The notes below the pieces were generated by a model that was not told where the DNA came from, searched no databases, and was given only the letters and a program-made list of their open reading frames with translations. From the NCBI GenBank assembly GCA_900155495.1, contig FTLJ01000734.1:1-37349 (forward strand): a DNA stretch of 37,349 nucleotides. Direction: 5' to 3'. Every line of letters begins with the position of its first letter. The first letter of the stretch is position 1. Both the position numbers and the translations under genes were made by a program. The stretch comes from Porogramme epimiltina (lineage: Eukaryota; Basidiomycota; Agaricomycetes; Polyporales; Polyporaceae). This document shows positions 9,916 to 21,783 of this stretch, piece after piece.

Positions 9916-12900
9916 CTAGGAAGCAGGTGCGGCCGCGTGCTCGTCCGCAAGGCGCATGACCTCCATGAGGAAGGTCTGGTGATCAGGCGTAAGTGACGTC
10001 GTCGCGAGCTGGTAGCCATGGCCGTTCTTCATCTGGAAGGCTACGGATGACGTCAGTAACGGTGTTCTTCGGCGGAGAGAAAGACAGTACTGACCCGTCA
10101 ATGCGGCCTTGAAGGTGATGTAAGGATCGACGTTGTCCAGCGGGCTAATGTAGCCGAGCTCCTCCTCGATGTCTTCTTCGTCCTCGTCATCGGAAACCTC
10201 CTCACCTGCAGCCTGCTTCTCGGACTTCTCCCGCAGGCGCTGGCCCTCGTTCGCGAGCATCTCGACGTAAGCGGAGTCTTCGTCCCAGACGTCATCTAAA
10301 AGGGAGTTCAGTGAGGAGCGTAAACACATTTTCGAATTTGACTGACCATCTTCCTCGTTCATGTTGAGGTACTTCGAGTCATCCTCGTCGTCATCATCGT
10401 CTGAGTCAGCCTGGAAGGCTTCCTCAAGCTCATTGCGTGCTGTACAACCCGAAGATAAGCCTCGCTTCCCCGCATACAGCTTAAAACTAACCTTGAACAG
10501 CCTTGGGGTACTCCTGGAAGAGCTTGAGCGCTCCAGAAACAATGCCTGGCCACCCCTGCTGGACAGACTCCGGGATAGCCGCGGGGTCCATCTCCATGAG
10601 CGCGCACAGCGCCGTGATGCTCAGCTTCTTGTCGTGCACACGCGGCAGGCGCGCCTCGACATTGATCGCCGCGAACCACTTGTCGAAGAAGCCACGCGCG
10701 ATGCCCGGGCCGGCCTGGTCGAGAATGCGGAGAGATGCGCCAGGGTTGTAGAGCACCGCGTTGACAAGCACGTTGAGGGCAGCGAGGCGGAGAGCGTTAG
10801 TCTCAGCCTTCTCAATAACGGGGAGCGCGGTCGCAATGATCGGCTGCACCGCATCGTCGATCATGCCTCGGAGGTTGAGCAACATCGACTCGGCGAGCTT
10901 GCAGCCATTCACGGCGTCGTTCTCGCCGAGGTTCTCGCTGCTGATGGACGTCTGGTAGATGTCGAGCACCATCTGGCGGTAGTCCGCGCGCGCCTTGAAA
11001 GCCTCGACGCCGAAGGAAACGAAGTTGTCGAGGGAAGGCAGCATCTCTGTGCACAGGGAAGATGAGTTTTAATGCATCAAGTAAAACCATCACTCGTACC
11101 GTCCAAGAAGTCAACAGCGTCAGACTTGAACAACTTGTACGTGAGCTCGAAGACGGGCCACATGTTTGGGGAGATACTGCGGAGCTTGAACGTGAGCATG
11201 TCGACGAGGTCGTACATGTTGTCGAACAAGTCGAGCAGCTTGGCCTCCAGCGTGAGCACGACGATGGGGATGATGATCTCCTGAATCTGGGCAAGGATAT
11301 CGGGAGAGGAGTCCACGGCGGAGACAACAGTCGCAATCGTCTTCGCAACACCCATGGCCGCGAACGTCTTGTCCTCGTTCGTGTCGCTCTCCATGATTGA
11401 GTCAAGATCGACACCCTCGGCCTCGTCGGCGTTTTGGCTCTCCTTGGCAAGACGGGCGTACGTCTCGCACAGCCGGGCAGTGAGCTCGGCAGCGACAGGA
11501 AGAAGCTCCGTCTGGTACGCGTCGACCATTGTCTCCATGCAGTGGTTCAGGATATCGAGGTCCGTCTCTTCTGACAGCTTCAACAGCGCTGAATCCAGGG
11601 TCGTCAGCGATATGGAAAGTTGTCCAAGTTCGTCACTCACTCTGGATGACCTTGCCAACCTGAGGGGCAACGGCGTTCTTCACTAGAATGGAGTCAATTC
11701 CTCGTCCTATAGCAATTAGAACATCCTGACATACCAGTGTTCGAGTCGATCACCATCTCCGTGAGGGCCAAGCAGGCGTGAACGCGGACGGGGAGCTCGG
11801 GGTCATCGATGGCGCTAGTTACGGCAGTGAAGGCCTGGTGGAGCTGCTGCTCATCCGGGAACTTCAAACCGGCCTTGATCACAGTGCCGAGAACCTCGCA
11901 CGCGACCGCACGCATGTATGGCTCTGGCGAAGAAAACTCGGGAAGGACGTGCTGGAGCACGAACTGGCCCATGCTGCCCTTCACGTCGGGGTGACGCATG
12001 ATGAATGGGCCGAGCGCGGCGGTCATGTTCAGAGCACCGTAGCGCTGAGGAGCAGCCGGCTTGGCCTGAAGGACTTGGTTGATGAACCCGAGGATCGGCA
12101 TAAACGTCGTCTTGGTCCTGTTGCTCGCGAGGGAGAATAGGAACGACGTTGCAGCAGAGACGGGGCTGTCGTACGCCTCGAATTCGTCTAAAAAGCAGTT
12201 CAGCAAGATGCACGGCCGATGGATTATGTGTTTCCCTTACCGACGGTGGTGCGAACGAACTCGATGGGGTCCGACTCCCACTGCTCCTGCTTGGCGGGGG
12301 TGAACGACAGTTGAGGGTACACGTAGGATGAAACCAAGCTCTCGAAGTGAGGCTTGAGCAACGCCCAGGTGGACCTAGGCTTCACACTATTCATCAAATA
12401 AGCGTACATTCCAGAGGTAACAAGTTATAGACATACCACTCAGTAAAGAATGTGAATACCCGGTACTGGCACTTCTTCGAGAGCCAAGCCTGGCCAGAGA
12501 CAAACAGCTGGGTTTGCTGGAGATAGACCTTGAAGATCTCGGGAGCAAAGGTGGTGACAAAGTGTTGGGCGAAAGCACCGTAGTCCTTTTGAAGACTGCT
12601 GGGGAGCTGAGAGGGGTTGCCGAAGCGGTGGAAGAGGCGACCAAGAATCTTGTACGACCATTTCTTTGCTTTCCACCACTCACAACGTTCGCGCTCCTCC
12701 TCATCTTCGGGGACGGCCTCTTTAGGGATTTGGAGGTTCACGACTTGGAAGAAGAGGCGGCCCCAAGCTACGAGGCTCTCCTGAGACTGCTGGTGCTTGC
12801 TCAGCTGAAGGATGATGCTGGTGGAGTACGTCTTGAGGATGAGGTGAAGGAGAGTAGGTACTTCGTCGCTGGTGGCGGCGGGAGGGTTGGCGAGGGCCGT

Positions 12901-13714
12901 AGATGCAAGGCTCACGAGTGTAGGGAAGAATTCCTCCACAAGTTTTGGAAGGATTTCGTTGTTCTGGCGGAACCTGAAACAGTCATGAGTTTCCTGTAAT
13001 ATACACCATATAAAGGCTCAACCGAGGAGCAAATGGCGCTCGGGTAGTTGGACAACCGGTCGGGCTGTGCATAGCAAGGCGTGCTCTAAACAAGACCTCG
13101 GAGAACATACCTGAATGCACGGATCATCTCGAGTGCGGTCACACAACCTGCGTGAACCTCACGGATGTTGCCACTTGAAAGAAGTTTCTTGACCTCTTCC
13201 ACAAGCGTGGGCCATTCCTCAGGGAAGTCACGGGCAACTACGTTCTTAAGGGCACCTGCAAGCTGCACGGTAATCGCACGAGAAGGAGACGATGCAATGA
13301 GAGGGATGATGGACGACTTGAGGTTGTTGCGGTCCGAAGAGGGAATGGGGACCTGGTCGGGACGTGCGGTGGTATCGATGAAGTAGGACGAGTACACGCG
13401 ATTTTTGAGGTAGACTGCGGCTGCTTGACGCGTTGGGCTGCGTAGTAGAGTGAACGAGTGGCGCTGTTAGTAGTGGTGAGGTCGTGGAGCGCGTCGGGCA
13501 CGTACAGATCGAAACCATCGTTCCCAACGATTTGCAGCACACTTGTGATCATCCCCTCTTGCCCGCCGAGCTACATAGATTGGGATTAGCATCCCTAGGA
13601 TTGAGTGAGATCATCGCGGCGCACCTTGCGGATCTGCAGCTCCGCCATCTTTTGGACATTGGGGTCAGGGCTGAATGTGGATGCGAAAAGCTGAGAGAGC
13701 TGTTGGAGATCCAT
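9916..13714 (-). CDS. Importin-7/8-type karyopherin (Nmd5/Sxm1 family)
   Basis: Twelve exons: 13714-13625, 13570-13506, 13437-13111, 12973-12437, 12386-12241, 12187-11735, 11682-11641, 11588-11100, 11046-10492, 10439-10347, 10295-10095, 10040-9916 (1040 aa, the usual size for importin 7/8). The start gives MDLQQLSQLFASTFSPDPNV. The importin-beta N-terminal domain follows (AELQIRKLGGQEG, RQAAAVYLKNRVYSSYF), then HEAT repeats throughout. A hallmark acidic segment (DSDDDDDEDDSKYLNMNEED, about residues 905-930, and a second one near 960) precedes the C-terminal TPDHQTFLMEVMRLADEH. It should carry nuclear-import cargo such as ribosomal proteins and histones, released by RanGTP. Intron 12974-13110 is 137 bp; the others are 50-68 bp. 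I cannot separate Nmd5 from Sxm1 by eye. Confidence 0.94.
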
Positions 13715-13761
13715 CTGCACGGTGTTAGAAGGTGCACCGTAGACAAGTAGAGCGGACATAC
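13715..13761 (-). other. Probable 5'-UTR intron of the importin gene
   Basis: On the minus strand a GTATGT donor, a TTCTAAC branch site and a GTGCAG acceptor delimit 47 bp ending directly against the ATG at 13714. The segment is also open in frame, so an alternative start at 13759 (MSALLVYGAPSN) would exist if it were retained. Importins begin at the MDLQQ methionine, which supports splicing in the leader. Confidence 0.6.
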
Positions 13762-14560
13762 CGTGAATGGTGGTTGAGTGTGGGTATATGTACAGCGGAG
13801 AATGCGGAAACGGGTTCCAAAATTTTTGGGTGGGTGGAGGGCGCAAGACGCGTGTTTCTGCCACTCATCGCGCATCGCGTCCTCTTTATCTTGTCGAGGC
13901 GCCCGCCCGGGCCGCTCCCACCGGCGGCTGCTGGGTGTGTGCACTCGCGGCGTGCAGAAAGACATGTTTATTACATCATACAGATCATCAAATACTGTGT
14001 ATCGGACATATCGAAAGACGGATAGACAAACGTAACGAGTGAATACAAGAGAACAGGGACGAGGACGCAAAGAGGGAGCGGGCGCCGCGAGTCCACTTCA
14101 TGTGTATACATGCCATGAGTGCGCACAACGGACAATCCGTAAGTACTTAAAAGTGACGGTGGGAGACAGGATCGCCAGCTGGTGGTGCCTTGTGTTTGAC
14201 TTAAGAGGCACCTTCCCGTTTCAATTAACCAGGAAGACGGAACCGGCATGCTGTTTGGTCGCCGAGTGCACAATTACGCACCCCAACCCTCAGGCCTCAG
14301 GCACAGACAGGGGTTTTCCCTGGTACGAGAATGGAAGTGGGTCTTGGATTGCGACGCAACCACAGAACTACCCCACTCTACGATCAACTATAGCAATGCC
14401 ATAGCCATCGCGGCGAATTTCCAGTATTAAGGTTGCTAATATCGCTATGGAGTATGATTGGTTCCGCATTAACGTCCTCGGCATTAATTATGAGCTTCGC
14501 GTTCTCGAGGTGGCGAGAGCTAGCCCTGTGGTCCACCGTCCGCAGCCACTCGACTTCGGA
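13762..14560. other. Intergenic: importin promoter and Dsc3 3' end
   Basis: About 800 bp between two minus-strand genes. A 121-codon plus-strand frame at 14039-14404 has no domain and no splice or promoter context and is probably chance. No RNA gene was recognised. Confidence 0.55.
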
Positions 14561-15681
14561 TTACGAGGACAGCAGGTACGTCCAAATGCCAAAGAGCATG
14601 TTTAGCAGGAAACCTACGACGATGCCCATCTGCATTCGACGCCTGTATGAGATTACCATCAGAAACAATAAAGCGCCGAGGGGAAAAGCAAGCCTACGAG
14701 AACACGGGTTGCGTTGTCGTGTCGTGCTCGCTGTCGTCGTCCCAGAAGACCGCTGGCTTCGTCCCACGAAAGAAGAAAAGTGGTATGAGGGGGAAGAAGA
14801 AACCAAGGACGATCCCGTTGTGAATCGACGACACTGCCGTCTGCGAGCTTGAGAGCGACGCGCTCGAGCCGCCGTCCAGCGAGTCTATCCACTGTTCTTC
14901 CAAAGTGCGGGCATGTTCATCATCTATAGACGTGAAATGAGCACAATTGAGCGAGCGAGGGTAGGGATAGATATAGGATCACGTACATTCATCCTGGTCG
15001 TCAAACTCCTGGTCCAAGTAGTCGCCTGCAGAGTGAGTGTGGAACTGCAGACGGATGTTCGCAATATCCTCCTCCGAGAACCCCGCCGCAGCGAGCCGGT
15101 CGAAGCCCCTGAGCGGCTTCAATTGGGCAGTCTACGCCGCACCCATGAATCCCTGAACGTGTACGACAGGATCAACGGACCAACACACCTGCACTTTGCC
15201 CTCATCCACCTCCCCTTCCTTCAGTTGTGGTCCTACCGAGCAGTGCAGCCACGTCGTGCCTGTGGCTCCCTCCTCTGCTACCGCCGCTGCATCGTTGTCC
15301 TCGCTACTGCCCGCAACGCCCGAACCGCCTGGACGCCGTCTGCGCTCTTCGAGAGACGATATACGGGAATACAGCTGTGTGCCATCCGTGAGCAGTTGCC
15401 CTGCGTGGATCAGTCGCAAACGCCGATCCTTCAGGTCAGGGCGAGCGAGGCGTATCTGGGGCACCAGGCAGTATAAGATGGCAGTAGGGATATAATGGAC
15501 AGGCTAGGAAGCATACACTGTCTTTCACATCCTTAACCGTGTCCTTTGCTGCAACCTGGACCGTTAAGTCAGGTATACCCTCGGTAAAGCGAATGGTGAG
15601 GTCTTTGGATGGAGGAGCCTCCGGTATTGGATCAACGGCTCGCTGTTTGCCCTTGGCCTTCTCGCTGAGTGTGTTGGACAT
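14561..15681 (-). CDS. DSC3: Dsc E3 ligase complex subunit 3 (ubiquitin-like, membrane-anchored)
   Basis: Five exons: 15681-15517, 15455-15189, 15131-14987, 14923-14698, 14642-14561 (294 aa). After MSNTLSEKAKGKQRAVDPIP comes a ubiquitin-like fold, residues about 26-145 (DLTIRFTEGIPDLTVQVAAK, RRLRLIHAGQLLTDGTQL, WLHCSVG). A second conserved block follows (LKPLRGFDRLAAAGFSEEDI, residues about 148-195). Two membrane segments end the protein: about 229-244 (GIVLGFFFPLIPLFFF) and about 273-292 (MGIVVGFLLNMLFGIWTYLL). The Dsc complex is a Golgi/ER ubiquitin ligase that cleaves SREBP-type factors and degrades orphan membrane proteins. The last donor (GTAGGC at 14697) was chosen because only it restores the RRMQMG frame. 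An Arg/Gly/Ser-rich insert lies near residues 83-105. Confidence 0.87.
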
Positions 15682-16037
15682 ACTCTTACACGCAGTGTGG
15701 TGACAAACGGAAGCTGATTGACTGGAGGATAATTATGAGGGTAGCTGGCGAGGACGACACAAGATAGTAGAGTGATGACGCAGTGGCTTAGGACAGTGGC
15801 CGTGCGCGCTTATCGACTTCAAGCCCGTGAAGTCCGGAAACACAGCCCTTGTGAATGATACTAGCAAAGCTGAACCGAAGGTTTACTACTACTCATGGGG
15901 GTAGGCCAGTGCTAGAGGATGGCGAAGAGGACAAGGTCGCGTGATAGGGATACATTCTCCTGTTTCCGAAACAGTAGCAGGTATAGGATAGTAAATACAT
16001 GTGGTCATGAGAACGACTTCGCCTGCCCTCAAGTTGT
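15682..16037. other. Intergenic: Dsc3 promoter and Ask1 3' end
   Basis: 356 bp between tandem minus-strand genes. No ORF or RNA gene is recognised. Confidence 0.6.
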
Positions 16038-18402
16038 TCATCCCCGGGGATGAGCGTTCCACGGTGTCGGCGTTTCCTGTACCCATCCCGCCCTGGCAAA
16101 CTGTTGCTCCAACCCAACCGTGTCTTGCATTCTGTCCTCACCCATCATCCTCAACTGCTGCTGCTGTAGCCTCTGCCCCGGGGGTACCCCGAACACCGTC
16201 TCAGTCTGCCCGTCTCCAAAGTCATCGTTGTCGAACGAGTCATCGTCGAACCCGTCGTCCTCGATGGGGGCCACCATGAATTGCTGCAGCGGCCCCGCCG
16301 TACCGTCGGTCATCATGAGCTCCTCGTCGTCCGCGATAGACGAGTCAAACGAGTCGTCGAATCCATCGCCGTCGCCCTCCGTGAAAACGAACTGCGCTGC
16401 AGGAGCGTCCGGGTCTTGGTAGTCGAACGAGTCCATTGAATCCAGCGAGTCATCCATCCTATCGGCGGAGCCACGCCCGATCACCTCGTCGTCGTAAAAA
16501 TCGTACTGGGGTTGAGGGGGTTCCGGCGTACGCGGTGCTTGTGGCTCCTGTGGTGGTGGGGGAGGAGGTCGCTGCTGCTGCGCCTTCGATGACCCTAGGC
16601 TACGAAGGGCTGCTAAAGAGGCAGCAGGGTCGACACTGAACACAGGAGAGCGGGGAGGCAAACTGGAAGTCGGAGGTGGCTCGAGCTTTGATGGTTGTGA
16701 GGGTGCAGGGGCGCGTTCCGGAGGCTTGTATTGGCCAGTGTACTCTGGAATCTCGAGACCAACTCGGCGCATCATGCTGTCCAAGCTGGCGTCCGTGACG
16801 CTACTGCTTGTTTCGTTGACCATCTGGACTGAGTAACCTGATCTATTGTAGCGAGTCATAGAGGGAGGGGTAGGCATTGAGCTCATGCTGCTTTCAGTCC
16901 CGTAGCCTTTCGCGCCGTTCTTCGAGTCTCGTATCCCGGTGGTCTGCTGCGAGCCTGCGCCTGACCGTGGCAACGCTCTACGCTGCTCCAGATCGACCAG
17001 GCCTTGCATAATGCGTTCCGCAGCTTCCTTTCTCGGTGTTCGTCCGAGTTTCGGGAGACGGGCATAGTCTGTCATGACCGGCGGTGACATTCCAAAGTTG
17101 TCATCCATCGTGTCATCGTCCTCTGGGGGCGGGGTCTCTGCCCTGGTACGGCCAAAGTTGAAGATAGGCTTGTTGGAAGGTTTGAAGGTCATATGCCTTC
17201 CAGGAGAGCTCGGTGCGCGTTTCTGGGGGCTCAGAACGTTAGGATTTTTTAGATTCACGACGCCTAGCCAGTCGGATGGATTAGAGTCTGGAGGTAGATA
17301 CGGATTGAGTGTCTTGATGACAGGCGTTCTAGGCTTCAGTTTCAGTGGGGAAGTCTGACTGGAGAGGCCAGCTACTGACGAGATGGTTGACGTGGTGGTA
17401 TTCTTGCGAAGAACGTCGTGCAGCAAGGGCTCCCGACCTTCACGGCCCTTGCCTTTGCCAACGGATTGCGGTGCCCGGTCTTTCGGAGTCGCACTGGGGA
17501 GGATTGGCCGCTGTGTAATGTCCTGAGAGGCATCATACGCTTCCGCGACTGAGGAAGATGCGACAGAATGTGCATCGGAAAGGCTCTGGATATCGCGATT
17601 CAACTGTCTGATAGGAGATTCGAGGGATGCACTCCATGATGGCATGGGCTCCGACGCTTGGCTAGCAAAGCTGTCGTGGCCACTTCGCAGTGCTCGAGCT
17701 CTTGATACAGTGGCAGGGGTGGACGAGATGGCAGCCTGGCCAGGGGCAAAGGATACGTCGGATGACGTCTTGTCGCCATTGAACATTCGACTACGGTGCG
17801 GGGTCTCTACTTCTGGATCGGAATCCGACTCGGGTTGTGCGGACGATTGGGAAGGACCATCTTCTGAATCCGGTGCTGCAGATCCAGATTCCTCATCCTC
17901 CTGTGTTTCCTGCTCCGTATTGTAGTCTTCGTATGTAGGAATCCGAATCTCAGCCGCTTGCTCATAAAAGGTCGTCCAGAACTAATATCACTAAGATCAG
18001 TTTACACGCATAGGCACCACAGGCTAGCAGCCTGAGCGTAGAAGGCATGGCACACGATGAGGGAGGATTGAAAACGCGTGGGGCTCACCTTAGCTGCTTC
18101 TCTCGCCGGTTGCGTCCCAATTGCATACCGTTTCACAGCGGGAAGGATTCTGTTGGCCATAATGTGTTGCATCTTCGCAAAATTCGCGTCTATGTTCTAT
18201 AGTCTAATATAAGTATTGTACCCAAAACACGAAACAAAGGCAAAGGGACCTGCAGCTTAATCGTAATGAGTTGCTCGATTTGCTCAATTTGGTCGTATGG
18301 CGGAGCAGTAGTGTCGAGCCCGGGCACAACAATGTCGCTGGGGTCCGCGGCGGGCTCCCATCTTGATGACTTTGGTTCAATGGGTTTGAGCTCGGGGGCC
18401 AT
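16038..18402 (-). CDS. ASK1: DASH complex subunit Ask1
   Basis: Three exons: 18402-18250, 18196-18089, 17981-16038 (734 aa). Residues about 37-106 are the Ask1 helical domain (YDQIEQIEQLITIKLQNIDA, NRILPAVKRYAIGTQPA, FWTTFYEQAAEIRIPTYED). This is the part that assembles with other DASH subunits into rings around microtubules at the kinetochore. The remaining 600-odd residues are a long disordered tail rich in Ser, Pro and acidic residues. It carries conserved short motifs (MMRRVGLEIPEYTG; repeated DDSFDS/DSLDS blocks near the C-terminus) and many SP/TP sites typical of a Cdk substrate. The tail lies in one 1.9-kb exon. The first intron uses an atypical GTCCCT donor but restores the family sequence. 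Divergent from KIN17 across 300 bp. Confidence 0.9.
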
Positions 18403-18702
18403 TACAACGGAAAGTGGGGAAGAGGAGTAGAGGAGCGCGTCGGGTGGTGTAGAGACGCGACGCGACGCGTCTTGAGATTAGATGTTGAGGTCATAGCCCT
18501 AGAATCCGCTAACGATCGGAGTGTGAAATTGAGTTACTGTATTGAAGCCCAAGTAACAATACCGATCATTTGTCAGCGATCTCCCCCCCACCTGTGAGGC
18601 CCCTCGCCGTCGTTAGTGCGCTTCGACTTCGCCAGCTACCTCTACCTCTCCGCCATTAACATCACCTCAATATACCCTGCGTAACTCCAGAAACCGCCCA
18701 TC
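18403..18702. promoter_or_regulatory. Divergent Ask1/KIN17 promoter
   Basis: 300 bp between two start codons on opposite strands, ending in a pyrimidine-rich leader before KIN17. No TATA box is seen at a standard distance from either start. Confidence 0.5.
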
Positions 18703-19964
18703 ATGCCGCGCGCAGAAGGTAAGCTCATGTCTTCGAAGCGAACCCCACAGCACCTCATCCTGCCTATCTAGTCGGTACACCGAAGTACCTCGCCAACAAG
18801 ATGAAGGCCAAGGGCCTTCAGCGCCTGCGTTGGTACTGCCAAATCTGCGAGAAGCAATGCAGGGATGAGAACGGATTCAAATGTCACGCCCAATCCGAGT
18901 CGCATCTCCGCCAGATGCTCGTCGTTGGCGAAAGTGCAGGCAAGCATATCGCCGACTTCTCCATGCAGTTTCAGCACGACTTCGTCCAACTCCTCTCCCG
19001 CCGGTTTGGGACGAAGCGTGTCAAGGCGAACAACGTCTACCAGGAGTTCATCCAGGACCGCAACCATCTTCACATGAATGCGACCCGGTGGGTTACGCTT
19101 ACCGAGTTTGTCAAGCACTTGGGCCGGACTGGAGTTGCTCGGGTAGACGAGACCGAGAAGGGTTGGTTCATTGCGTGGATAGACAATAGCCCGAAAGCTT
19201 TGGCGAAGCAGGTGAGTCATATTCCTATATAGACGTCAGCTTCGGGTGCCTTGTTTCCGCGAGTTTGGTGCCGCAAGTTTGGCATGGTGGAGCGGAAGAG
19301 ACGACATGATGTATTCCGATACTTGTGGTGATCATAGGTGTCATGGTACTGCCCTTAAGGAGGTTATCTACGTGCTTAAGGAGGCTTAGGGAAAGACGAT
19401 GTCCCTTTGTCGCATATGTTCCGCCGTATCGGACGTCAGGGTGTTGCCATGTCTCGGCATCATACTGTCCCCTATCAACGCACGTTTACTGACCACGGCC
19501 TACAGGAGGCTTCCATGAAGAAGGAGCGGATGACCGTATCGGATGAACAACGGGAGCGGACGCTCATCGAAGAACAAATCGAGCGAGCAGCCGCGGAGGC
19601 CGAAGCTTCAGGCTCGAAGCCTGATGATTCTCCGCCGGCGGAGGAGGTGGGCTTAAAGAGGGACGAAACCACAGAGAAGGTCGTTCTATCGTTCGCTCCC
19701 AAAGCCACTCCTTCGTCGACTTCTTCCGGTGGCTTCAAACTCAACCCTCTCAAGTCTGCCGCGAACCCTCTCAAGGCGGCTAACCCGTTAAAGCGACCAA
19801 ATGTCTTCAAACAGGCCGTCGCGTCTTCATCTTCGTCGCATCCCTCAACCGAGCCGGAGAAAGTTCACGGGAAGAAGAGAGATGCACCGACGTCGGCAGC
19901 AGAGCGACTCATATTCGAGGAGCAGGAAAGGAAAAAACGGCGGATGGAACGAGAGGCCGCGTAG
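18703..19964 (+). CDS. KIN17: KIN17-like zinc-finger nucleic-acid-binding protein
   Basis: Three exons: 18703-18718, 18772-19211, 19506-19964 (304 aa). A 16-nt first exon encodes MPRAE. A C2H2 finger follows (WYCQICEKQCRDENGFKCH; Cys28, Cys31, His44, His50), then the winged-helix Kin17 core (VVGESAGKHIADFS, FGTKRVKANNVYQEFI, HMNATRWVTLTEFVKHLGRT, to about residue 160). The C-terminal half is charged, with NPLK repeats and a basic end (ERKKRRMEREAA). KIN17 proteins bind curved DNA and RNA and act in DNA repair, replication and the spliceosome. The KOW-type C-terminal domain of animal KIN17 is absent, as I recall for fungal forms. Intron 2 is 294 bp, five times the local norm; its acceptor is fixed by the join AKQ/EASMKKER. 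Confidence 0.95.
19354..19384 (+). repeat. Two direct copies of CTTAAGGAGG inside KIN17 intron 2
   Basis: The copies are at 19354-19363 and 19375-19384, so they start 21 bp apart, about two helical turns. They lie in the unusually long 294-bp intron. No function is known. Confidence 0.5.
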
Positions 19965-20324
19965 AGTGCACCCCAGGTTTCGGATCTATCGCATACGATA
20001 CGTGTATTTCTATTTGTCTTCATTATTACGATATGCCTCTATTGCTGTATCCCATTGTCGGCCACAGTCGCCACAGGAAATCACTGAGGTCTCGAGAACA
20101 AAGCCCGTGGCTCGGTCAATAGGGGTGTGGTCCTTCAATGCCCGCTGTGGCTCAAGTGTCAGCGCCGCTTTGGCCCAGTTGGAACAATAGGCCAATGCGC
20201 TGTGCATAGTCTATAAAGTCCTCAATGCACAATGCGCACCGAGAGCTCACCCCGCGACTTTGTCTCTCACCACGCCGTGCTCTTGCATACACGACCAGTT
20301 GCATCAACTACTACACTTAACAAG
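19965..20324. promoter_or_regulatory. KIN17 3' end and promoter of the downstream unknown gene
   Basis: 360 bp holding a CCAAT box (20192-20196) and a TATAAA (20212-20217) spaced as in a simple RNA polymerase II promoter. Confidence 0.5.
20212..20217 (+). promoter_or_regulatory. TATA box of the unknown gene
   Basis: TATAAA with a CCAAT box 20 bp upstream. Transcription would begin near 20245, downstream of the in-frame ATG at 20232. This favours the ATG at 20325 as the translation start. Confidence 0.5.
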
Positions 20325-21302
20325 ATGAAGGCTCACGGTCTTGCGCCTCTGGAAATGTCTTCAGACCCCGACCTCGACACTCGCAGCTATTTCCGTTGTG
20401 TCAGTCCCGGAGGAAGCAGGTCGGATGTGGATATGTCCTCGCCCACTTCATCGACCTTTTCCTTCGAGGCGGAACTTGTACCCTTCCTCCGACCTCGGTC
20501 AGCGGACGCCATTCAACGGACCTTCGACAACCCTTACGCCAACAGACCGCTACGTGTCCACGTTGGCCAATACATCTTGTTCTCATTCAACCCCGAATAC
20601 CTCGCAGAGAAGGGGAGCGCCGCGGAGGGGGATCTGTACGCGCAATTCCACGGCGGTCGCTACCTGGGGCTTGTCACCGGCCTAGAGATATTCGAAGAGC
20701 CTGGAGAGACGCCTGAGGACCCACCGAAGCTCATTGAGGTGATACTGGTATGGTACGTGGCGTCGTCTCAGCCTCCAACACCTGCAGAAGAACTCTACGT
20801 GCCCATTGCGCCGATCATCGACAATAGCAAGGCAGTCGCGCGGCCTGCTCTCAGAACGACTGGCCTTTTCCCCAGGGCCAACCGACTGCAGTGGACGACG
20901 TTCGGCATCCGCTTGCGGGTCCATGAGTTCCATGACGCGGAATTCGGCGGCGCAAGTCTCGACGATGACACATTCGCATGGCTCGCCGCGGTCGGTGAGG
21001 AGGACGAGAAGGCTCTCATGGGTCGCCGTCCAGCGGGGCCTAACAGCGACGCAATCAATTTGCGCCCGGCAGACGAACCCTTCCCAGCAACAATCTGGCT
21101 CGACCTCCGGGGCGAGCACAAGGAAGACCCGAAGGATTTCATCACTGAACTACAAGAGTAAGCGTTCACCCACCCAAACTGCGAGTGTCCGCTGGTCGTC
21201 ACGATTGACCTGTGCTCTCTTTACAGGCTAGCAGCAGCTGTCGGTGTGTTACGGGCCCGCGAAAGTGCCAACGCGCAAGTCGTCGGTGGATCCGCGCCAT
21301 AG
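20325..21302 (+). CDS. Unrecognised protein (two exons)
   Basis: Exons 20325-21157 and 21227-21302, joined across a 69-bp intron with a GTAAGC donor and TTTACAG acceptor (302 aa; 333 if started at 20232). The shorter start is chosen because of the TATA box at 20212. No family was recognised. The middle is ordered-looking and acidic: VHVGQYILFSFNPEYLAE, AQFHGGRYLGLVTGLEIFEE, IEVILVWYVASS, LFPRANRLQWTTFGIRLRVH. This reads as alternating beta strands, which might form a small beta-rich or BAH-like fold, but that is a guess. There is no signal peptide, membrane segment or Cys pattern. The tail encoded by exon 2 (LAAAVGVLRARESANAQ) may be helical. Coding character is supported by a long open frame, GC-rich third positions and clean splice sites. 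It follows KIN17 in the same direction and converges with Arp6. Confidence 0.75.
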
Positions 21303-21783
21303 TGGCGCATCTGCCAGCGCCACACGCGCTCGTTGCTCAGCCCCCATAGATCTCGTGCGTAAGGTGTGCGTAATAACGATCGTGAGATTGCCCGGGTTCG
21401 ACGATTTCGGAAGAGGAATATAATGAAGTGCTTCGTTTACATGTACAACAGTCCACATTCCATAATGCGACGTCCACGTTCATCTGCGACGCCGACGCCC
21501 TTCACACGGCGTGACGCGCTAAGTAAATATGATTCATCTTGCCAGCTGAGGGCGGCGCAGCGTGTATGCCGAGCAAGCCCTCCTTGCGCAGAGGGCACCG
21601 CAGCAAGCGCGGCGGCGGAGAATGTGAACGCTTTGCGGAGATGGCAACGCGCGCGCTTTATATCGTCCAGACATGTGCATTGAAGCCGAGCCCGTACCAA
21701 CGATCATACAGCTTGCGCTCTAGAACTGCAGCTTTTGTGCGCCCGCATCCCAGCATACCCAGGGTGGGCGGCCCATCCCGGCT
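21303..21783. other. Convergent 3' intergenic region
   Basis: 481 bp between the stops of the unknown gene (+) and Arp6 (-). Frames here are short and without domains. No RNA gene is seen. Confidence 0.55.

Noticed and set aside
14039..14404. 121-codon plus-strand frame between Dsc3 and the importin
   Set aside because: No domain, no promoter or splice context, and mixed codon use unlike the neighbouring genes.
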